Positions 20,664-33,547 are shown, counted from the first letter of the stretch. The stretch: 64,000 nucleotides of DNA from Apium graveolens (GCF_009905375.1 NC_133653.1:99623261-99687260), one strand, 5' to 3'. The notes: generated by a model from the sequence alone, not told the origin. Numbers and translations: made by a program.

Positions 20664-23600
20664 TGTAACTCCCTCCAAACCCGGGGTATAAGTCTGGGGG
20701 TTACTAGCTAATCTCCAAACCTGTACAACCTGTATAATAATTAAGCAGATATATATATCTAAACCCTTTTTATACTAACCATGATCTTTTTAGGTTGGAG
20801 TATGAAAATAAGAACCACATTCTACTTTTAATACAATTCAAATTTAACATCTCACAAAACTCTCTTTATTACAAACCATTGTCTAACAAGTTTTAAACTA
20901 CCTTCCTTCTTTATTTAAACACACACATTACTATCTACACTACACCTGCTCAGACAACTCAAAGCTTTCTTCCTGGATCGGGATCAACACCTTTGGTATG
21001 AGAGGGTCCCGTGGGTTGACTCGTTTCTTAACCACTCGAGTCCTGATAGGTTTCATTTTCCTTCTTAATTGAAAATAATAAGGTGAATAACAATAAAAAG
21101 GGGGTGAACCATAAGTTGCTCAATAAGTCCATAATATATAAGTAGTGTTATAGTAAAGCCAAATGAACCGGTAATTTAGTTACATCTGCAAAGATATAAC
21201 CCCGTGATAAAATAACGAATGCCACAATCGGCGAATATTAAACGAACTAAAGTGGACACAAGTTCGCACCTATATCCTGCTGATCAGTCATGATACAGTA
21301 CAGATCCATACCTCAATGTATAGATCCATTCGGGTATCCAAACTCTACGGCCCAACACAAGGATCCAGTTAATTTTTGGTCCTTAGGATCAAGTGTATAC
21401 CTGATCCCAATCGTCATCATCCAGTCCATAGAGGAGAAATCGGAACAATCCATATGCTTTAATATATCCCAACATCAGAATATATCAAGTTATATGTATA
21501 TATATATATGTAACTATTGGAATATGAATAAAGGATTCAACGAATTAGGAGAAATCTAGAATCGCAAGGAGATATGAACAAAGGAATAATAATTTGGTAT
21601 TAGTGTTCGTGAACAGGAATTATAAGTGTGCAATTATGATAAGAATTTGAAGTAATTCACTATTCTGAAATTAGAATAGGGGGAAAAACTTGCCTTTCAC
21701 GCGATCTACCACAAATATTTCACCATCCTCTATCACCGTCTCGACTCGCTTTGTTGGTTTCGTCTCTATCAAAGAAAGATGCTTATTTAGTCATCTCGCA
21801 TTTCAATCGCGTCTCAAACCGACTTCACATAGCCCTTATCGTCTACCCGTACGTGTATTACTGACTCGTATAATAATTATTAACAAATAAAACTCGATTA
21901 ACCATATAAATCACAAACACATAATTCACATAGTCATTCTAGGTTTAAAATAATTTTTAGAATCGAAATCGATTCGCTATTCGCTTTACTAAACAATATC
22001 TGGCTCGTTTCCTATTTTTCGGAATTTATTGGACTCGTCTCGATACGCAATAAGGCTTACAAATAAATTAATATCGAAATTCGACTCCCTTCTAAAAGAA
22101 ATTAGGAGTTTAAACTATTTTTAATGAAAACAAATTATTTTTCTGAGTCGAAGGCCTTTCTTTTCGCTCAAATCGGGTAAATGGTTCAATTATTATTCAA
22201 TAAATACAGATAAATCAATTTATTATTCAATATAAATAAATATTCCTAATTATTGAACCCTAAAAATATTTTTAAATAATTATTTGGGAAAAATCAGAAT
22301 TAAAAATGATTTTTCCATAATTTTTGGAATTAAAATGAATTTATTACGGTTTATTGAAAATAATTTCATTAATTATCAAAATAATTAATCATTTTTAAAT
22401 AATTAATAAATAAATAAATAATAAATCATTGAAGAAATAAGTAATTCTGATTTTCAGAAAATATTTCAGAATTATTTATAATATAAATTAATTAAATAAT
22501 TAATTAATCAATTTATAAAATAAATAAAACTGATTTTATAATTAAAAATAAAATAAAAGTAAAACAATTTTCTAAAAACAGTTTTCAGGAACAGATATAG
22601 GTAAAAACAGAACAAAATCGGGTTGCAAAACGGGTTGCAACTGGGTCAAGATAAACAAAAACGGGTCACCAAGAACCTAGAATCCGGCGACAATCCTGTC
22701 ACCGCAAAATTTTCCGGCTAGTCCAATTCAGGCCAATCCAGGCACCGTTAGTTCACGTGTTCAAGGGGTTTTCATTCAACATCAACCCAGGAACATAACC
22801 CCCAGGTTTTCATCCATCAATCATCCCCTGCCGTCTTCTCCGGCCAAAAACCCGAAGACCTCCGGCCACCGTGTATCAACTTTGACGAGCTCAATTTCAG
22901 GCCAAAACACGAACCGTTTGTACTCGCTTTTACTGGGAATCGATTCTAAATCCTTTCTTAAACATTATTCAATCATCAACATCACTTAATAACCCTCAGG
23001 CTAATTTCTCCGATCAAACCGACTTAAAGTCCGGCAAAAATCCGATCTGCTTAAATCTTACATTAAAATTCATGTTCTATATATCAAAATAAAGCTTATA
23101 ACATGTATAATTAAACCCATATGCTCAAACATATCTCAGTTTCCTCTAAAATAAAAAATGGTCAAACAAAAATTTACATAAACCCTATTAACAGTTCAAG
23201 CAATCGTTTGTTAAATTAAATACCATGAATCGACTGTAAACATCACTAGGAAGCTATATCAATCATCAAATCATCCTAATAACCCTAGAATCAATAAGAC
23301 CCAAATCGAGTATAAACCTACAAATTAAAATTGAAAAATAACGAATCAAAACATGAAATCAATACAAGAAATCGAAAGAATAGATCAAGAGGATGAATTT
23401 TGATACTCACATCAATCGATTTGATGCATAAATTAGTCCAAAATCAATGCTTGATTGTTCAACCCGACCCGGAAATCCTGACCCGAATTTCAGAGAGTTT
23501 ACTAATTTTTTTGATTTTTAATTATTAATTATAATTAATTAAATAAAAATTAGGCTATTTATAGTAAGTAAAATAATACTCCTAATTAAAATGAAGGCCC

Positions 23601-24147
23601 TAATTATACATCTTTTAAAATTAATTGGCCCTAATTTTATAATTTTTGAGTATTAATTTTTAAATATTTAATATATACAATATATATGCCAAAAATTCCC
23701 AAAAATTATGAATAATCCAAAAATGCAAAGAAATGGTATATTTGAAAGTCTTATAATTTTATAAAAATAAAAATGTGATTTTTGTGGGGGGTTTTAACAC
23801 CCAATAGGGCCCGAAAACGTCATTTTTCGAGAAACGAGAAAATTTAAAAAATATCCAGATGTTCGAAATAATGCGATGGTACAAGCCGTTCTACGAAAAA
23901 TAAGGCCAATTATTTTATTTGAATATCATCTATTAAAACATAGTTCAGGTCGTTTAACTTTTGATACGAAGGCTTTAAATACGACACAAAATATCCGATA
24001 AATTCCCAGAAAACACCATGATGATACTGAGTACACGTAGCACATAGAAGTTAGGGTTTTATAGCTAATTACACATAAATGATATAATAAAACACATAAT
24101 TTATCTTTATTATGATATAATACAAGCGTAATTTCCCAGTCGTTACA
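20664..24147 (-). repeat. 3' LTR of element B (3,484 bp)
   Basis: On the plus strand it begins TGTAACTCCCTCC and ends CGTTACA. The first 1.25 kb aligns with 30054-31312. The central part is AT-rich (about 22200-22580), with a Pro/Arg-coding-like CCGGCCA region near 22690-22880. No credible gene is present. Confidence 0.85.
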
Positions 24148-24162
24148 TCCTTCCCCCTTAAT
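24148..24162 (-). other. Polypurine tract of element B
   Basis: The minus strand reads ATTAAGGGGGAAGGA immediately before the LTR. Confidence 0.8.
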
Positions 24163-24185
24163 AGGATTCTGTCCTCAGAATCTCG

Positions 24186-24671
24186 CTAAGAAAATAACTG
24201 GGGATATTTTTCAAGCATTTCATTCTTAAGTTCCCAGGTTGACTCTTCAACCATAGGATTCCTCCACAAGACTCGTACTAAAGGTACAGACTTATTTCTC
24301 AATACTCTCTCTTGCCGATCTAGAATTCTTATTGCCTGCTCTATATAAGACAAGTCAGGTTGAATCTCTATCGGCTCATACTCTATTACATGTCTAAAAT
24401 CAGGATTATATCTCTTAAGCATCGACACGTAGAACATATTATGGATATGCTGCATGTGAGGCGATAAGGCTAACTCATAAGTAACTTTCCCGACTTTCTT
24501 CATAATTTCAAATGGACCAACGTAACATGGCTTCAATTTACCCTTATTGCTAAATCTGGTCAATCCTTTACATGGCGATTTCTTGAGTAGTACATGCTCT
24601 CTTTCTTGGTAGTTCATATCCTTTCTGGCTTGATTTGCATATTTGCGTTGTCGATTTTGCGCTGCTTCGAG
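24186..24671 (-). pseudogene. pol: Integrase C-terminus and chromodomain of element B
   Basis: The segment is in the same frame as the integrase core but separated by a stop at about 24672. It contains KLKPCYVGPFEIMKKVG and YELALSPHMQHIHNMFYVSML, the standard GPY/F-like region, followed by a short chromodomain-type end (VLWRNPMVEESTWELKNEM) that stops at 24186. In chromoviruses this end binds histone marks and directs integration. Confidence 0.85.
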
Positions 24672-25480
24672 TCACTTTCGGATAAGTTCGATCTTTTCCT
24701 TGGCTTGCTGGATCAATTCTGAACCCAAAATTTTACGTACACCAACTTCATCCCAATACACAGGTGATCTACATTTCCTTCCGTATAAGGCTTTATAAGG
24801 TGGCATTCCAATGCTTGCGTGATTGCTGTTGTTGTAAGAAAATTCCACTAGCGGTAAATGCTCATCCCAACTTCCTTCAAAATCAATTGCACAGATACAT
24901 AACATATCTTCAATTATTTGAATAGTTCTTTCACTCTGTCCGTCTGTTTGCGGATGATAAGCGGTACTCATGTTTAGTTTGGTACCAAGGCATTCTTGAA
25001 ATTGTCTCCAGAATCTTGAATTGAAACGTGGATCTCGATCAGACACAATCGATATAGGAACTCCATGTCTCATCACAATTTCCTTAAGATATAGGTGTAC
25101 TAAATTGTCGAGTGAAAATCTTTCATTGATTGGAAGAAAATGTGCAGACTTCATTAGTCTGTGAATAATCACCCAAAATGCATCATGATATGCTCTGGTC
25201 CTTGGAAGTCCTACCACAAAATCCATTGCTAAATGTTCCTATTTCCATTCTGAAATATCCAGTGGTTGTAGTAATCCGCTTGGACGTTGGTGTTCTGCTT
25301 TCACCCGTTGACATGTGTAGCATTTGCTTACCCATTATGCTATTTCATTCTTCATATTTGGCCACGAAAGTTTTCTGTCAGATCTCGATACATTTTTGTA
25401 CTTTCGGGATGTATGGAATATCTTGAGTTGTGAGCATCTCGTAGTATTTCTTCTTTCAATTCTGACACATTAGGTATCCA
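24672..25480 (-). pseudogene. pol: Integrase of element B
   Basis: The catalytic core is open from 25226 to 24672: MDFVVGLPRT carries the first Asp, IVSDRDPRF the second (about 25045) and GQSERTIQ the Glu (about 24940), so the DDE set is intact. The zinc-finger part upstream (25230-25480) is recognisable (ILRDAHNSRYSIHPESTKMYRDL) but has stops and a shift. Confidence 0.88.
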
Positions 25481-25519
25481 GATTCTTGATGAAAATCGTA
25501 GAATTCCTTTATCATCTTT

Positions 25520-25990
25520 CTAACTTGTGATTTCTTCTCCAGTTAAATTGTCGTCTTCTTGACTCATCACCTCTTCTTGGCATCTTCGAATCTTTTCCAA
25601 CAGTTCTGGCTGGAATGTCATTGCATAAATAACTTTAGTGGATTCACCTGGAATACGAACCTCAATTTCCAACTTCTCGAATTCTCTGGCTAATTCTTTT
25701 GAAGAAGTCAACATATTTAATTTCTCTTTTCGACTTAATGCATCTGTCACAACATTCGCTTTTCCTGGATGATAGCTTATGGTAACATCATAATCCTTAA
25801 TCAATTTTAGCAATCGCCGTTGTCTCATGTTAAGTTCCTTTTGCGTTAAAATATACTTTAGACTCTCATGATCCGTGTAAATTTTACATTTTTCGCCGTA
25901 CAGATAATGTCTCCAAAGTTTCAGTGCGAACACGATTATTGTTAGTTCTAGATCATGCGTAGGATATTTCTGTTCATGTGGTTTAGTTAT
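25520..25990 (-). pseudogene. pol: RNase H of element B
   Basis: The open stretch includes [12 protein letters not shown], the catalytic-Asp motif [10 protein letters not shown] (about 25870) and the [10 protein letters not shown] end (about 25740), followed by the integrase linker. The N-terminal third, upstream of 25933, is broken by stops. Confidence 0.85.
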
Positions 25991-26299
25991 CTAGAAGCAT
26001 ATGAAATTACATTACCGTGCTACATCAATACGCATCCTAGCCCTTGATATGAAGCGTCGCTATAAATGACAAAATCTCCTTACTTATCTGGTAACACAAG
26101 TATATATGCAGTCACCAATCGATTCTTCAGTTCTTGAAAACTTTCTTAACATTTCTCATCTCATACAAACTTTTCATTTTTTCGAGTTAACTTGGTTAGT
26201 GGCGTAGCTATTTTCGTAAAATCCTTGACAAATCACTTGTAGTATCCTGCCAATCCCAAGAAACTTCTGACTTCTATCAGTGTCTTTGGTCTTTCCCAG

Positions 26300-26960
26300 T
26301 TCAATACAGCTTCAATCTTTGTTGGATCAACTTTAATTCATTCCATACTAATAATATGGCCCAAAAATTGTACTTCTTTTAACCAAAATTTGCATTTCGA
26401 GAACTTCACATAAAGTTGTTCCTTTTTTAAAATTTCCAAAACAATCCTCAAATGCTCGGCATGTTCTTCTTCAGTCTTCGAGTAAATCAAGATGTCATAA
26501 ATAAATACAATCACAAATTTATCCAAGTACCTCTTGAATACCCTGTTCATCAATTGCCATTACAAGAAATTCGTAGTGTCCATATCTGGTACGAAAAGCA
26601 GTATTGGGAATATCTTCAGCCTTGATCTTCAATTGATAGTATCCCGACCTTAAGTCTATCTTGGAAAACCATGCGGCTCCTTTTAACTGGTTAAACAAAT
26701 CATCGATCCGAGGTAAAGGATATTTATTCTTAATAGTCAGCTTATTTAATTCACGGTAATCGATACACAGCCGCATGCTACCGTCTTTCTTCTTTACAAA
26801 CAATATCGGTGCACCCCATGGGGACACACTGGGTCTTATAATTCCACTATCCAAAAGATCTTGTAATTGCTTTGATAATTCCTTCATTTCAACTGGTGCC
26901 ATCCGATACGGAGCTTTTGAAACTGGTTCCGTACCTGGTGCTAAATTGATAGTAAACTCA
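26300..26960 (-). pseudogene. pol: Reverse transcriptase of element B (active-site mutation)
   Basis: The first part (26902-26519) has [24 protein letters not shown], split here only by description, and [16 protein letters not shown] deletion then removes the FGLTNAP block after FLVMAI. The second part (26553-26338) is in another frame. Its active-site motif reads FIYDILIYS where the family has FIDDILIYS, so one of the two catalytic Asp residues has become Tyr. Confidence 0.85.
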
Positions 26961-27160
26961 ATTTTCCATCTGGCGGTAATCCTGGAAGTTCATCTGAAAA
27001 ACGTCAGGAAATTCACATATAACTGGAATATCTTCTATCCTTGGACTTTCTTTCTCAGTATCCAATACATAAGCTAGATAAACTTTACATCCTTGTCGTA
27101 GCAATCGCTTAGTCTGGATCATTATCAAAAATTTCTTTCACTATTTCTCGCCCTTAAACA

Positions 27161-27760
27161 TTACAGTTGCATTTTCCGCAGTTCGTAATTTACTTTCTTA
27201 TTTGCACAATCGATCTGAGTATTATGACAAGCTAACCAATTCATCCCTAAAATAACATCAAAGTCTCCTAAGTTGAAAAGAATCAAGTCCACAGAGAAAT
27301 GATGTCCGGCTAAATCGATATCGCACTCAGAACATACTCGATCTAAAGGAACTTGGTTATCATTCACTAATTTTATAATTAACGTCTCGCCCAACCGTTG
27401 AATTTCATAACATATCTTATCCATGAATTCTTCAAAATTAAAATATTTTGTTGCTCCAGAATCTATCAATACTTTTGCATCTACTAAATTCACAGAAAGC
27501 GTACCTGCATTCACACTAGGACTCTGCACAGCTTCCTTCATTGTCATATTAAAAGTTCTCGCTCTTGGCTGACTGTGCTGTGGTGGTGGAGGTAATGCCA
27601 ATACTTTCAGAATACTAGCGGCCATAGCTGGTCCCCTGCAATCCCTAGAAACATGCACTTTCCTTCCACATTGGAAACAAATAACTTCTGTTCTTCCCGC
27701 TAGACATACATTAGAGTAATGCCCTTTCTACTTGCACGTGAAGCATGTTACATTTGCCTT
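27161..27760 (-). pseudogene. pro: Zinc knuckles and aspartic protease of element B
   Basis: Two CCHC knuckles are visible at about 27740-27640: one contains an internal stop after CFTCK, the other reads CFQCGRKVHVSRDC. The protease follows with LIDSGATKYF at about 27463 (active-site DSG) and FDVILGMNWL at about 27250, both typical of gypsy retropepsins. Confidence 0.85.
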
Positions 27761-27851
27761 TTTACAGACACACGTATGTTTCTGACCATATGTTTTGCAG
27801 TATGGCAATGGGGGTCTGATGATTCCCAACTGGTTGGGAGCTTGAAAATGA

Positions 27852-28632
27852 TTACCCTGCTCTCTGGTTGCCTTGTGCTGTCCTTTTAAAATTCATATTT
27901 TTCCGGGCTTGAAATCCGGGCTTCCTGTTAGAACGGTTCTGAAAATTTCCTTGTCCCTTTTTCTTTTGGGACATTACACTTTCCCCTTCAATAATCATGG
28001 CTTTGTGAACCACGGCGGTATAAGTCGTCAATTCAAAAACTACTACCCTGCTACGAATCCATGGTTGTAATCCCTGTTGGAATCTCTTAGCTCGTTTCTC
28101 TTCAATATCAACTTGCTCTAGAACAAACCTAGCCAATTTAGTAAAATTTGCTTCGTATTCAGTTACTAACATATTCCCTTGCTTTAGTTCCAAGAACTTC
28201 ATTTCCATCTGGTTCTTCATATACCGAGAAAAATACTTCTCCAGAAATAATTCCGTAAATTGATCCCAAGTCACAATGTCTTCACCTTCTAAAGCTTTTC
28301 TGGATTCCCACCAATAATTTGCTTCCCCTTTCAGGAAATAGCTAGCAAAATCTGTTTTCTGGTCCCCTCCAACTTTTATAAGTGCAAACGCTTTCTCCAT
28401 TTCTTTCAACCAAGCCCTAGCTTTAGTAAGATCCGCTGCAGGCACAACTGGTGGTATATGAGGTTCAGGACGAGGTGGATGTTGTAACATTTGTTGCCGA
28501 ATCTGTTGTTTTATTGCTACATCATTACCATATGTTGTTGCATCAGATGGATATTTGGTTCATAATATCATTAGTCTATCCCTTAGAGTTGCTGTTGGAG
28601 GTTCTAGTTCTGGTCTTTCTTGTTGGTACCAT
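27852..28632 (-). pseudogene. gag: Gag of element B (frameshifted)
   Basis: The likely start is the ATG at 28632 (MVPTRKTRTRT, a basic beginning like other Tekay Gags). The frame is lost and regained at about 28490. The core has AWLKEMEKAF, YFLKGEANYWWE, FLEKYFSRYMKNQMEMKFLEL and YEANFTKLARF, which is the retrotransposon Gag domain. It ends with a basic, Asn/Gln-rich tail at 27852. Confidence 0.85.
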
Positions 28633-29150
28633 TTTTCTGATAATAAAACCAATGATTCTTTTTAATGATTTATCAAAGAGTTGATAAAGATACAATTTGT
28701 CTAATATAAAAACAGGAAAGTTAAACAATGGGTAATGAAAAGAAAACAATTTGACTAGCATTAAAACAAGAAGTTTAAATGATTAAAATTTAAACAATCG
28801 GTTGAAATGGTTTTTTAAAGTTTTAAATGATAATGATGATACACCGTTTTAAATTAAACAAAATATGAAATATGAAGAACTGTAAAACAATAAAATAAAT
28901 GTAAATTTTGTAAAGACAAGAATTTAAATAAATTAAAAGAAAAAAGTTGAAAAAGTTTATTTTATATATATGACTCCAACCTCAAGTGTAAGTGCTTGGT
29001 ATAAAAGGTCTACGTAAGATCTGTCATGGCTACTGTTGATACATGTCAAAACTAAATACTACACACATACATATACAATCACACTATACTATGTTGCATC
29101 TATCTACATAAGTCACATATAGTACAACAACTGGCTCCAACTATCAAACA
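28633..29150 (-). other. AT-rich spacer between the upstream frame and gag in element B
   Basis: About 500 bases of AT-rich sequence without a reading frame lie between the upstream frame and the gag start. It could be an untranslated leader or an intron; I see no convincing splice pair. Confidence 0.4.
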
Positions 29151-29875
29151 TCAAAATCCTGGCGGAATATGCCTCAACTCATCACGAAGTATCTCGATAA
29201 CCGAATGTGCCAGACGGGTAGCTCTATGATACTCTATATTAGAATGCGGCCCATCATGCATCAAAGCATCTAACTCAAGAGTAGCACTATACACTGTCGA
29301 CTGAAGTCTCTTCCTCATCATGTAATCTGGCTGAAGTGCAGCTAACGGTCCTCTATCTCTCTGGTCAAACAACCCCATGATCTCTCTGCACTAAGATCTC
29401 CAATACTAAACATCCTCTCTCTCGCAACACTATACTCATGATACAGTACCATATGTGGCTCTGCAACCTATCCCACAGACTCCTGTGATGGAACCCTAGG
29501 TATCCCTGTGACACCCTGCTGAGGCAAACCCAACTGTAATCCTCCATCGTGCTCATCCATCCCCTCGACCAGGGCCATCTGAACTATCTCCGGTGCTGGA
29601 GCATATACAGGTAAAGGAGGTAGTACTGCTTGTGGAAGCTCTGGCTCAATCTCTGGTATAAACTGATACTCTATCGGAAGTGGAGGTGGAAGCATCGGCT
29701 CAAAGAACTCTAAAGGATCAAACATCTCCACGGGATCTAGTATCTGCTTTGGAGCTGGTGGTGCTGGCTCCTAGGGTAGTGGTGGTGGTGGTGGAAGTGG
29801 TGGAAACATTTGTGCTGACACTGGTGGTATAGCTGGCCTACTAACAGTCCTCTCGGATGACGCTAATGATGCCAT
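29151..29875 (-). pseudogene. Extra reading frame upstream of gag in element B
   Basis: An ATG at 29875 opens a Pro-rich frame (PPLPPPPPLP, then a TAG at 29771-29773). It continues with acidic and Pro-rich sequence (DPLEFFEPMLPPPLP) to a TAG at 29468, and after a frame change ends with a helical-looking segment (LDALMHDGPHSNIEYHRATRLAHSV) at 29151. It lies between the primer-binding site and gag. I do not recognise it as a known domain. It could be an N-terminal extension of Gag expressed by splicing, or a separate upstream protein. Confidence 0.5.
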
Positions 29876-30037
29876 CTGATAATACAACAAGGAAAGAAAT
29901 GGCTCACTTAACATTCCTAGAACTTATACATTCCTAATCTAGACTTATTTAAACCCTAACGCTCCTATTCCTATCTTATGTGATCTTTCTATCTTATCTT
30001 AATCCTAATGTTCATGTTTTCAGGGACCAAACCTACA

Positions 30038-30049
30038 GCTCTGATGCCA
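30038..30049 (-). other. Primer-binding site of element B (Met tRNA type)
   Basis: The minus strand reads TGGCATCAGAGC, four bases from the LTR edge at 30054. Confidence 0.8.
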
Positions 30050-30053
30050 AACC

Positions 30054-31312
30054 TGTAACGCCCTCCAAACCCGGGGTATAAGTCTGGGGTTACTAGCTAA
30101 TCTCCAAACCTGTACAACCTGTATAATAATTAAGCAGATATATATAAACCCCTTTTATACTAACCAGGATCTTTTTAGGTTGAAGTTTGAAAACAAGAAC
30201 CACATTCTACTTTTATTACAATTCAAATTTAAAATCTCACAAACTCTCTTTATTACAAACCATTGTCTAACAAGTTTTAAACTACCTTTATTCTTTATTT
30301 AAACACACACATTACTATCTACACTACACCTGCTCAGGAAAATCAAAGCTTTCTACTTGGATCGGGAACAACACCTTTGGTATGAGAGGGTCCCACGGCT
30401 TGACTCGTTTCTTTACCACTCGAGTCCTTATAGGTTTCATTTTCCTTCTGAACCGAAAACAATGTGGTGAATAATAACAAAAAGGGCGTGAGCCATAAGT
30501 TGCTCAACAAGTCCATAATATATAAGCAGTGTTATAGTAAATTCAAATGAACAGGTAATTTAGTTACATCTGCAAAGATATAACCCCGCGAGAAAAGAAC
30601 GAAGGCCACTATCGGTGAATATTAAACGTATTAAACTGGACACAAGTTCGCACCTATATCCTACTGATCAGCCAGGATACAGTGTAGATCCATACCTCAA
30701 TATATAGATCCATTCGGGTACCCAGGCTTTACGGCCCAACACAAGGATCAAGTTCATTTCTGGTCCTTAGGATCAAGTGTATACCTGATCCCAATCGTCA
30801 TCATCCAGTCCATAGAAGAGAAATCAGAACAATCCGTATGCTTTAATATATCCCAACATCAGAATATATCAAGTTATATGTATATATATATATATGTAAC
30901 TATTGGAATATGAATAAAGGATTCAACGAATTAGGAGAAATCAGGAATCGAAAGGAGATATGAACAAAGGAATAATAATTTGGTATTAGTGTTCGTGAAC
31001 AGGAATTATAAGTGTGCAATTGCGATAAGAATTTGAAGTAATTCACTATTCTGAAATTAGAATAGGGGAAAAACTTGCCTTCCACGCGATCTACCACAAG
31101 TATTTCACCATCCTCTATCACCGTCTCGACTCGCTTTGTTGGCTTCGTCTCTATCAAAGAAAGATGCTTATTTAGTCATCTCGCATTTCAATCGCGTCTC
31201 AAACCGACTTCACATAGCCCTTATCGTCTACCCGTACGTGTATTACTGACTCGTATAATAATTATTCATAAATAAAACTCTATTAACCATATATATCACA
31301 TAACACATAATT
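30054..31312 (-). repeat. 5' LTR of element B, truncated
   Basis: It begins TGTAACGCCCTCC and aligns with 20664-21925. After ACACATAATT at about 31303-31312 the match ends and unrelated sequence starts. About 2.2 kb of the LTR is missing. Confidence 0.85.
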
Positions 31313-33380
31313 TTCGATCTGGATTACGGTTTGACCCGTGCGCGTCCCGGCGCAAAATTTTTGATACGATAATTATTTCGATAACATTATTTTCGTATAA
31401 AGTATTTTATAAGAAGCCCGGTCTTGATAATTATCCAAAAGTTTTAATAGTTATCCAAAAGTTTTGATAATTATCCAAAACAGGTTGATAGTTATCCAAA
31501 ACATTATCCAATCAGATCGTTTTTACAGTTACTTAATGGCTAAGTAACTTATTTTTCGATCTAATACGATCCAACACGTATTAATATTCCATAAATATAA
31601 ATAGCATATTTCTTATTTTATTTTATTCACACACTCATAGTCGATCAGTAAAAATATAGAAAATATAGAGAAAATCCCGTAAAATCGTCGCGTTCTTGAG
31701 AATCAAAACGAAAAACGAAGGCTTTACCGAATTCAGAATCAAGCGTGCCATATACTGATTCGAAGCTCTCGAAAAGCTCTTTCATAATCAATCATCCATT
31801 TTAATGTAGAATTCAAGGTTATTTTCTTATTTATTTATTTTAATTCGAATTATTTAATGATTAAAAGAGGAATTTTTGATGTTGATGTTGTTTGTGTGAT
31901 TTGATGGCTTAATCTTGTAGATAATTTTATCCTGGTCATTTTGGTGTATTATATGATGAATTTTGAGTTCAATAACATGTAGAAAAGTTGGTTTTATTTT
32001 CGAGTTTCAATGTTCTTGGTGTTCTTGAATAAACTGGTCGAAAAGTTCATGTTTTGGCCAGATTTTTGATCCGTTAAACCTGGGTACTTATAAGTTACAT
32101 CAATAGGTAGATCGTGTTATGAGGACTCTGTTGGTGGTGACCGTTTTAACAGGGGAGCCCCATATCTCCTTGATCAGAGTTTGGTCGGCGACGGTGGCGT
32201 AAGGTTCGGCCGGATTTTCCGGCGAATCCATCGTCTTCTCGAATGTTTTAACACTGGATTTGAACTCATGACGAACAAGCGAGTTGATGTGCACCTTTTG
32301 GTGCAGATCTGGGCAGTCTGGAGTTGCTGCCGGCGAGCTCAATGGCGGTGGCCATGGCTCCTAGTGGCGGAAGATGTAAGTGGTGGTGAAACTTCAGTTT
32401 CATCCCCCAACTTTCGTAGAAATTGCATTTCAGTCTTTTCTGTTTAAAAATATTTTAAAAACAATATTTGTTATTTTAAAAATCAGAAAAATGTTCATTT
32501 AATTATTTTAAATTCAAAAAACTGTTTTTAATTATTTTTTTATTTAAAAATAAATCTGATTTTTTTATTAATTAATTTTAATTAGTTTTTAATTATTTTA
32601 ATTAATTAATTAATTGAATATTAATTGATTAATTAATTTATTTGATTATTAATTAATTTTAAAAGATTTAATAATTATATTTAGATATTTATTTTGATTG
32701 AAAAATTTTGAAAAATAGTTTTGAGTTTTAATATATTATTTTAAATTATTTTCAAGGCTCGATAATTATTATTAAATCATTTAAAGTCATATTTGGGTGT
32801 TCAAACCCTATAATTTCATTATAAAATGATTCGAAGACCTGTTCTAATTCCGAAAAATGTTCAAAAATTCGTGTTAAATATCTGGTAAATCATGTTGACC
32901 CTGAATCTTCTTTGAAAAATTATTTTGATTGAGTATATTGCATGCTATATGCTACGTGCTATCTTATTGATGTGTTATAAGTCTATGTGGTTATTGTTTG
33001 ACTATTTTGGTCATAACTTTCAATCCGTAAATTGGATTTGGGTAAAATGAAGGGTATAGATAGAAGCTTATAATGTCTATGTGATGATTAGAATAATATG
33101 AGATTGAATATTTAAAGATACTTGTGATGCCTAGCAGAGTAAGTGAGGCATAGAAAAAGAAAGCCAGTGATCCGTAAATAGAACTGTAGCATAGAAAGAG
33201 AAGGCAAGTGATTGATGAACAGAAGCAAGGCATAGAAAAATATGGAAAATGATTAATGAGTAAAAATGTTAGATGAGTACAAGTAAAGTTGGAAATCATC
33301 TATGATAAGGCAAGTACTTCTGAACCATTCTTCAAGATATATTGCAAATATTTCTGAACTTTCTCATAACATGTTGCTAG
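31313..33380 (+). repeat. Element E, left part: plus-oriented LTR-like sequence
   Basis: This stretch has no credible gene. The reason to call it LTR-like is its continuation: once the MULE and element C are removed it joins 51856-52946, which ends CCCGGGTTTGAAGGGCATCACA, an end closely similar to Tekay-type LTR ends. The left edge is not recognisable and abuts the broken LTR of B. An AT-rich core at 32450-32700 resembles the cores of the other long LTRs here. Confidence 0.5.
31422..31508 (+). repeat. Short tandem repeat of about 21 bp
   Basis: TTGATAATTATCCAAAAG and close variants (AATAGTTATCCAAAAG, TTGATAGTTATCCAAAAC) occur four to five times in a row within the LTR-like sequence. Confidence 0.7.
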
Positions 33381-33390
33381 TATTCAAAAT
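33381..33390. repeat. Target-site duplication, left copy (MULE)
   Basis: TATTCAAAAT precedes the left inverted repeat. The right copy is 38119-38127 plus the T now at 51856, because element C was inserted inside it. Confidence 0.9.
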
Positions 33391-33517
33391 GGGTTAAGTA
33401 TCACTTTGGTCACTGAACTGAGAGGCATGTATCAAAAGGTTCACTCTAGTAATTGGGGTATCACTTGTACCACTATAGTGGATAGCAATGACACTCCGTC
33501 AGAGTTGACCTGTTGAC
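33391..33517 (+). repeat. Left terminal inverted repeat of the MULE
   Basis: It matches the reverse complement of 37992-38118 over 127 bases. It includes the palindrome CACTATAGTG at 33471-33480. Confidence 0.92.
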
Positions 33518-33547
33518 ATGACGGAAAACATAACGTTTGCATCGTGG

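Larger units (their letters stand above)
20664..31312 (-). mobile_element. Element B: decayed Tekay/Del-like chromovirus (Ty3/gypsy), right LTR truncated
   Basis: The element reads on the minus strand. Its 3' LTR is complete (20664-24147). Its 5' LTR (30054-31312) matches the first 1.25 kb of the other and then stops abruptly. PBS and PPT are in place. Domains in transcript order are an extra upstream frame, gag, two zinc knuckles, protease, RT, RNase H, integrase and a chromodomain-like C-terminus. Long LTRs, the Met primer site and the chromodomain indicate the Tekay (Del) branch of chromoviruses. Many stops and shifts, including loss of a catalytic RT Asp, make it inactive. Confidence 0.9.

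Noticed and set aside
32100..32447. GC-rich segment with short frames that could be a host gene exon
   Set aside because: It lies inside the LTR-like sequence E, has no domain, and resembles the CCGG-rich part of other long LTRs in this window.
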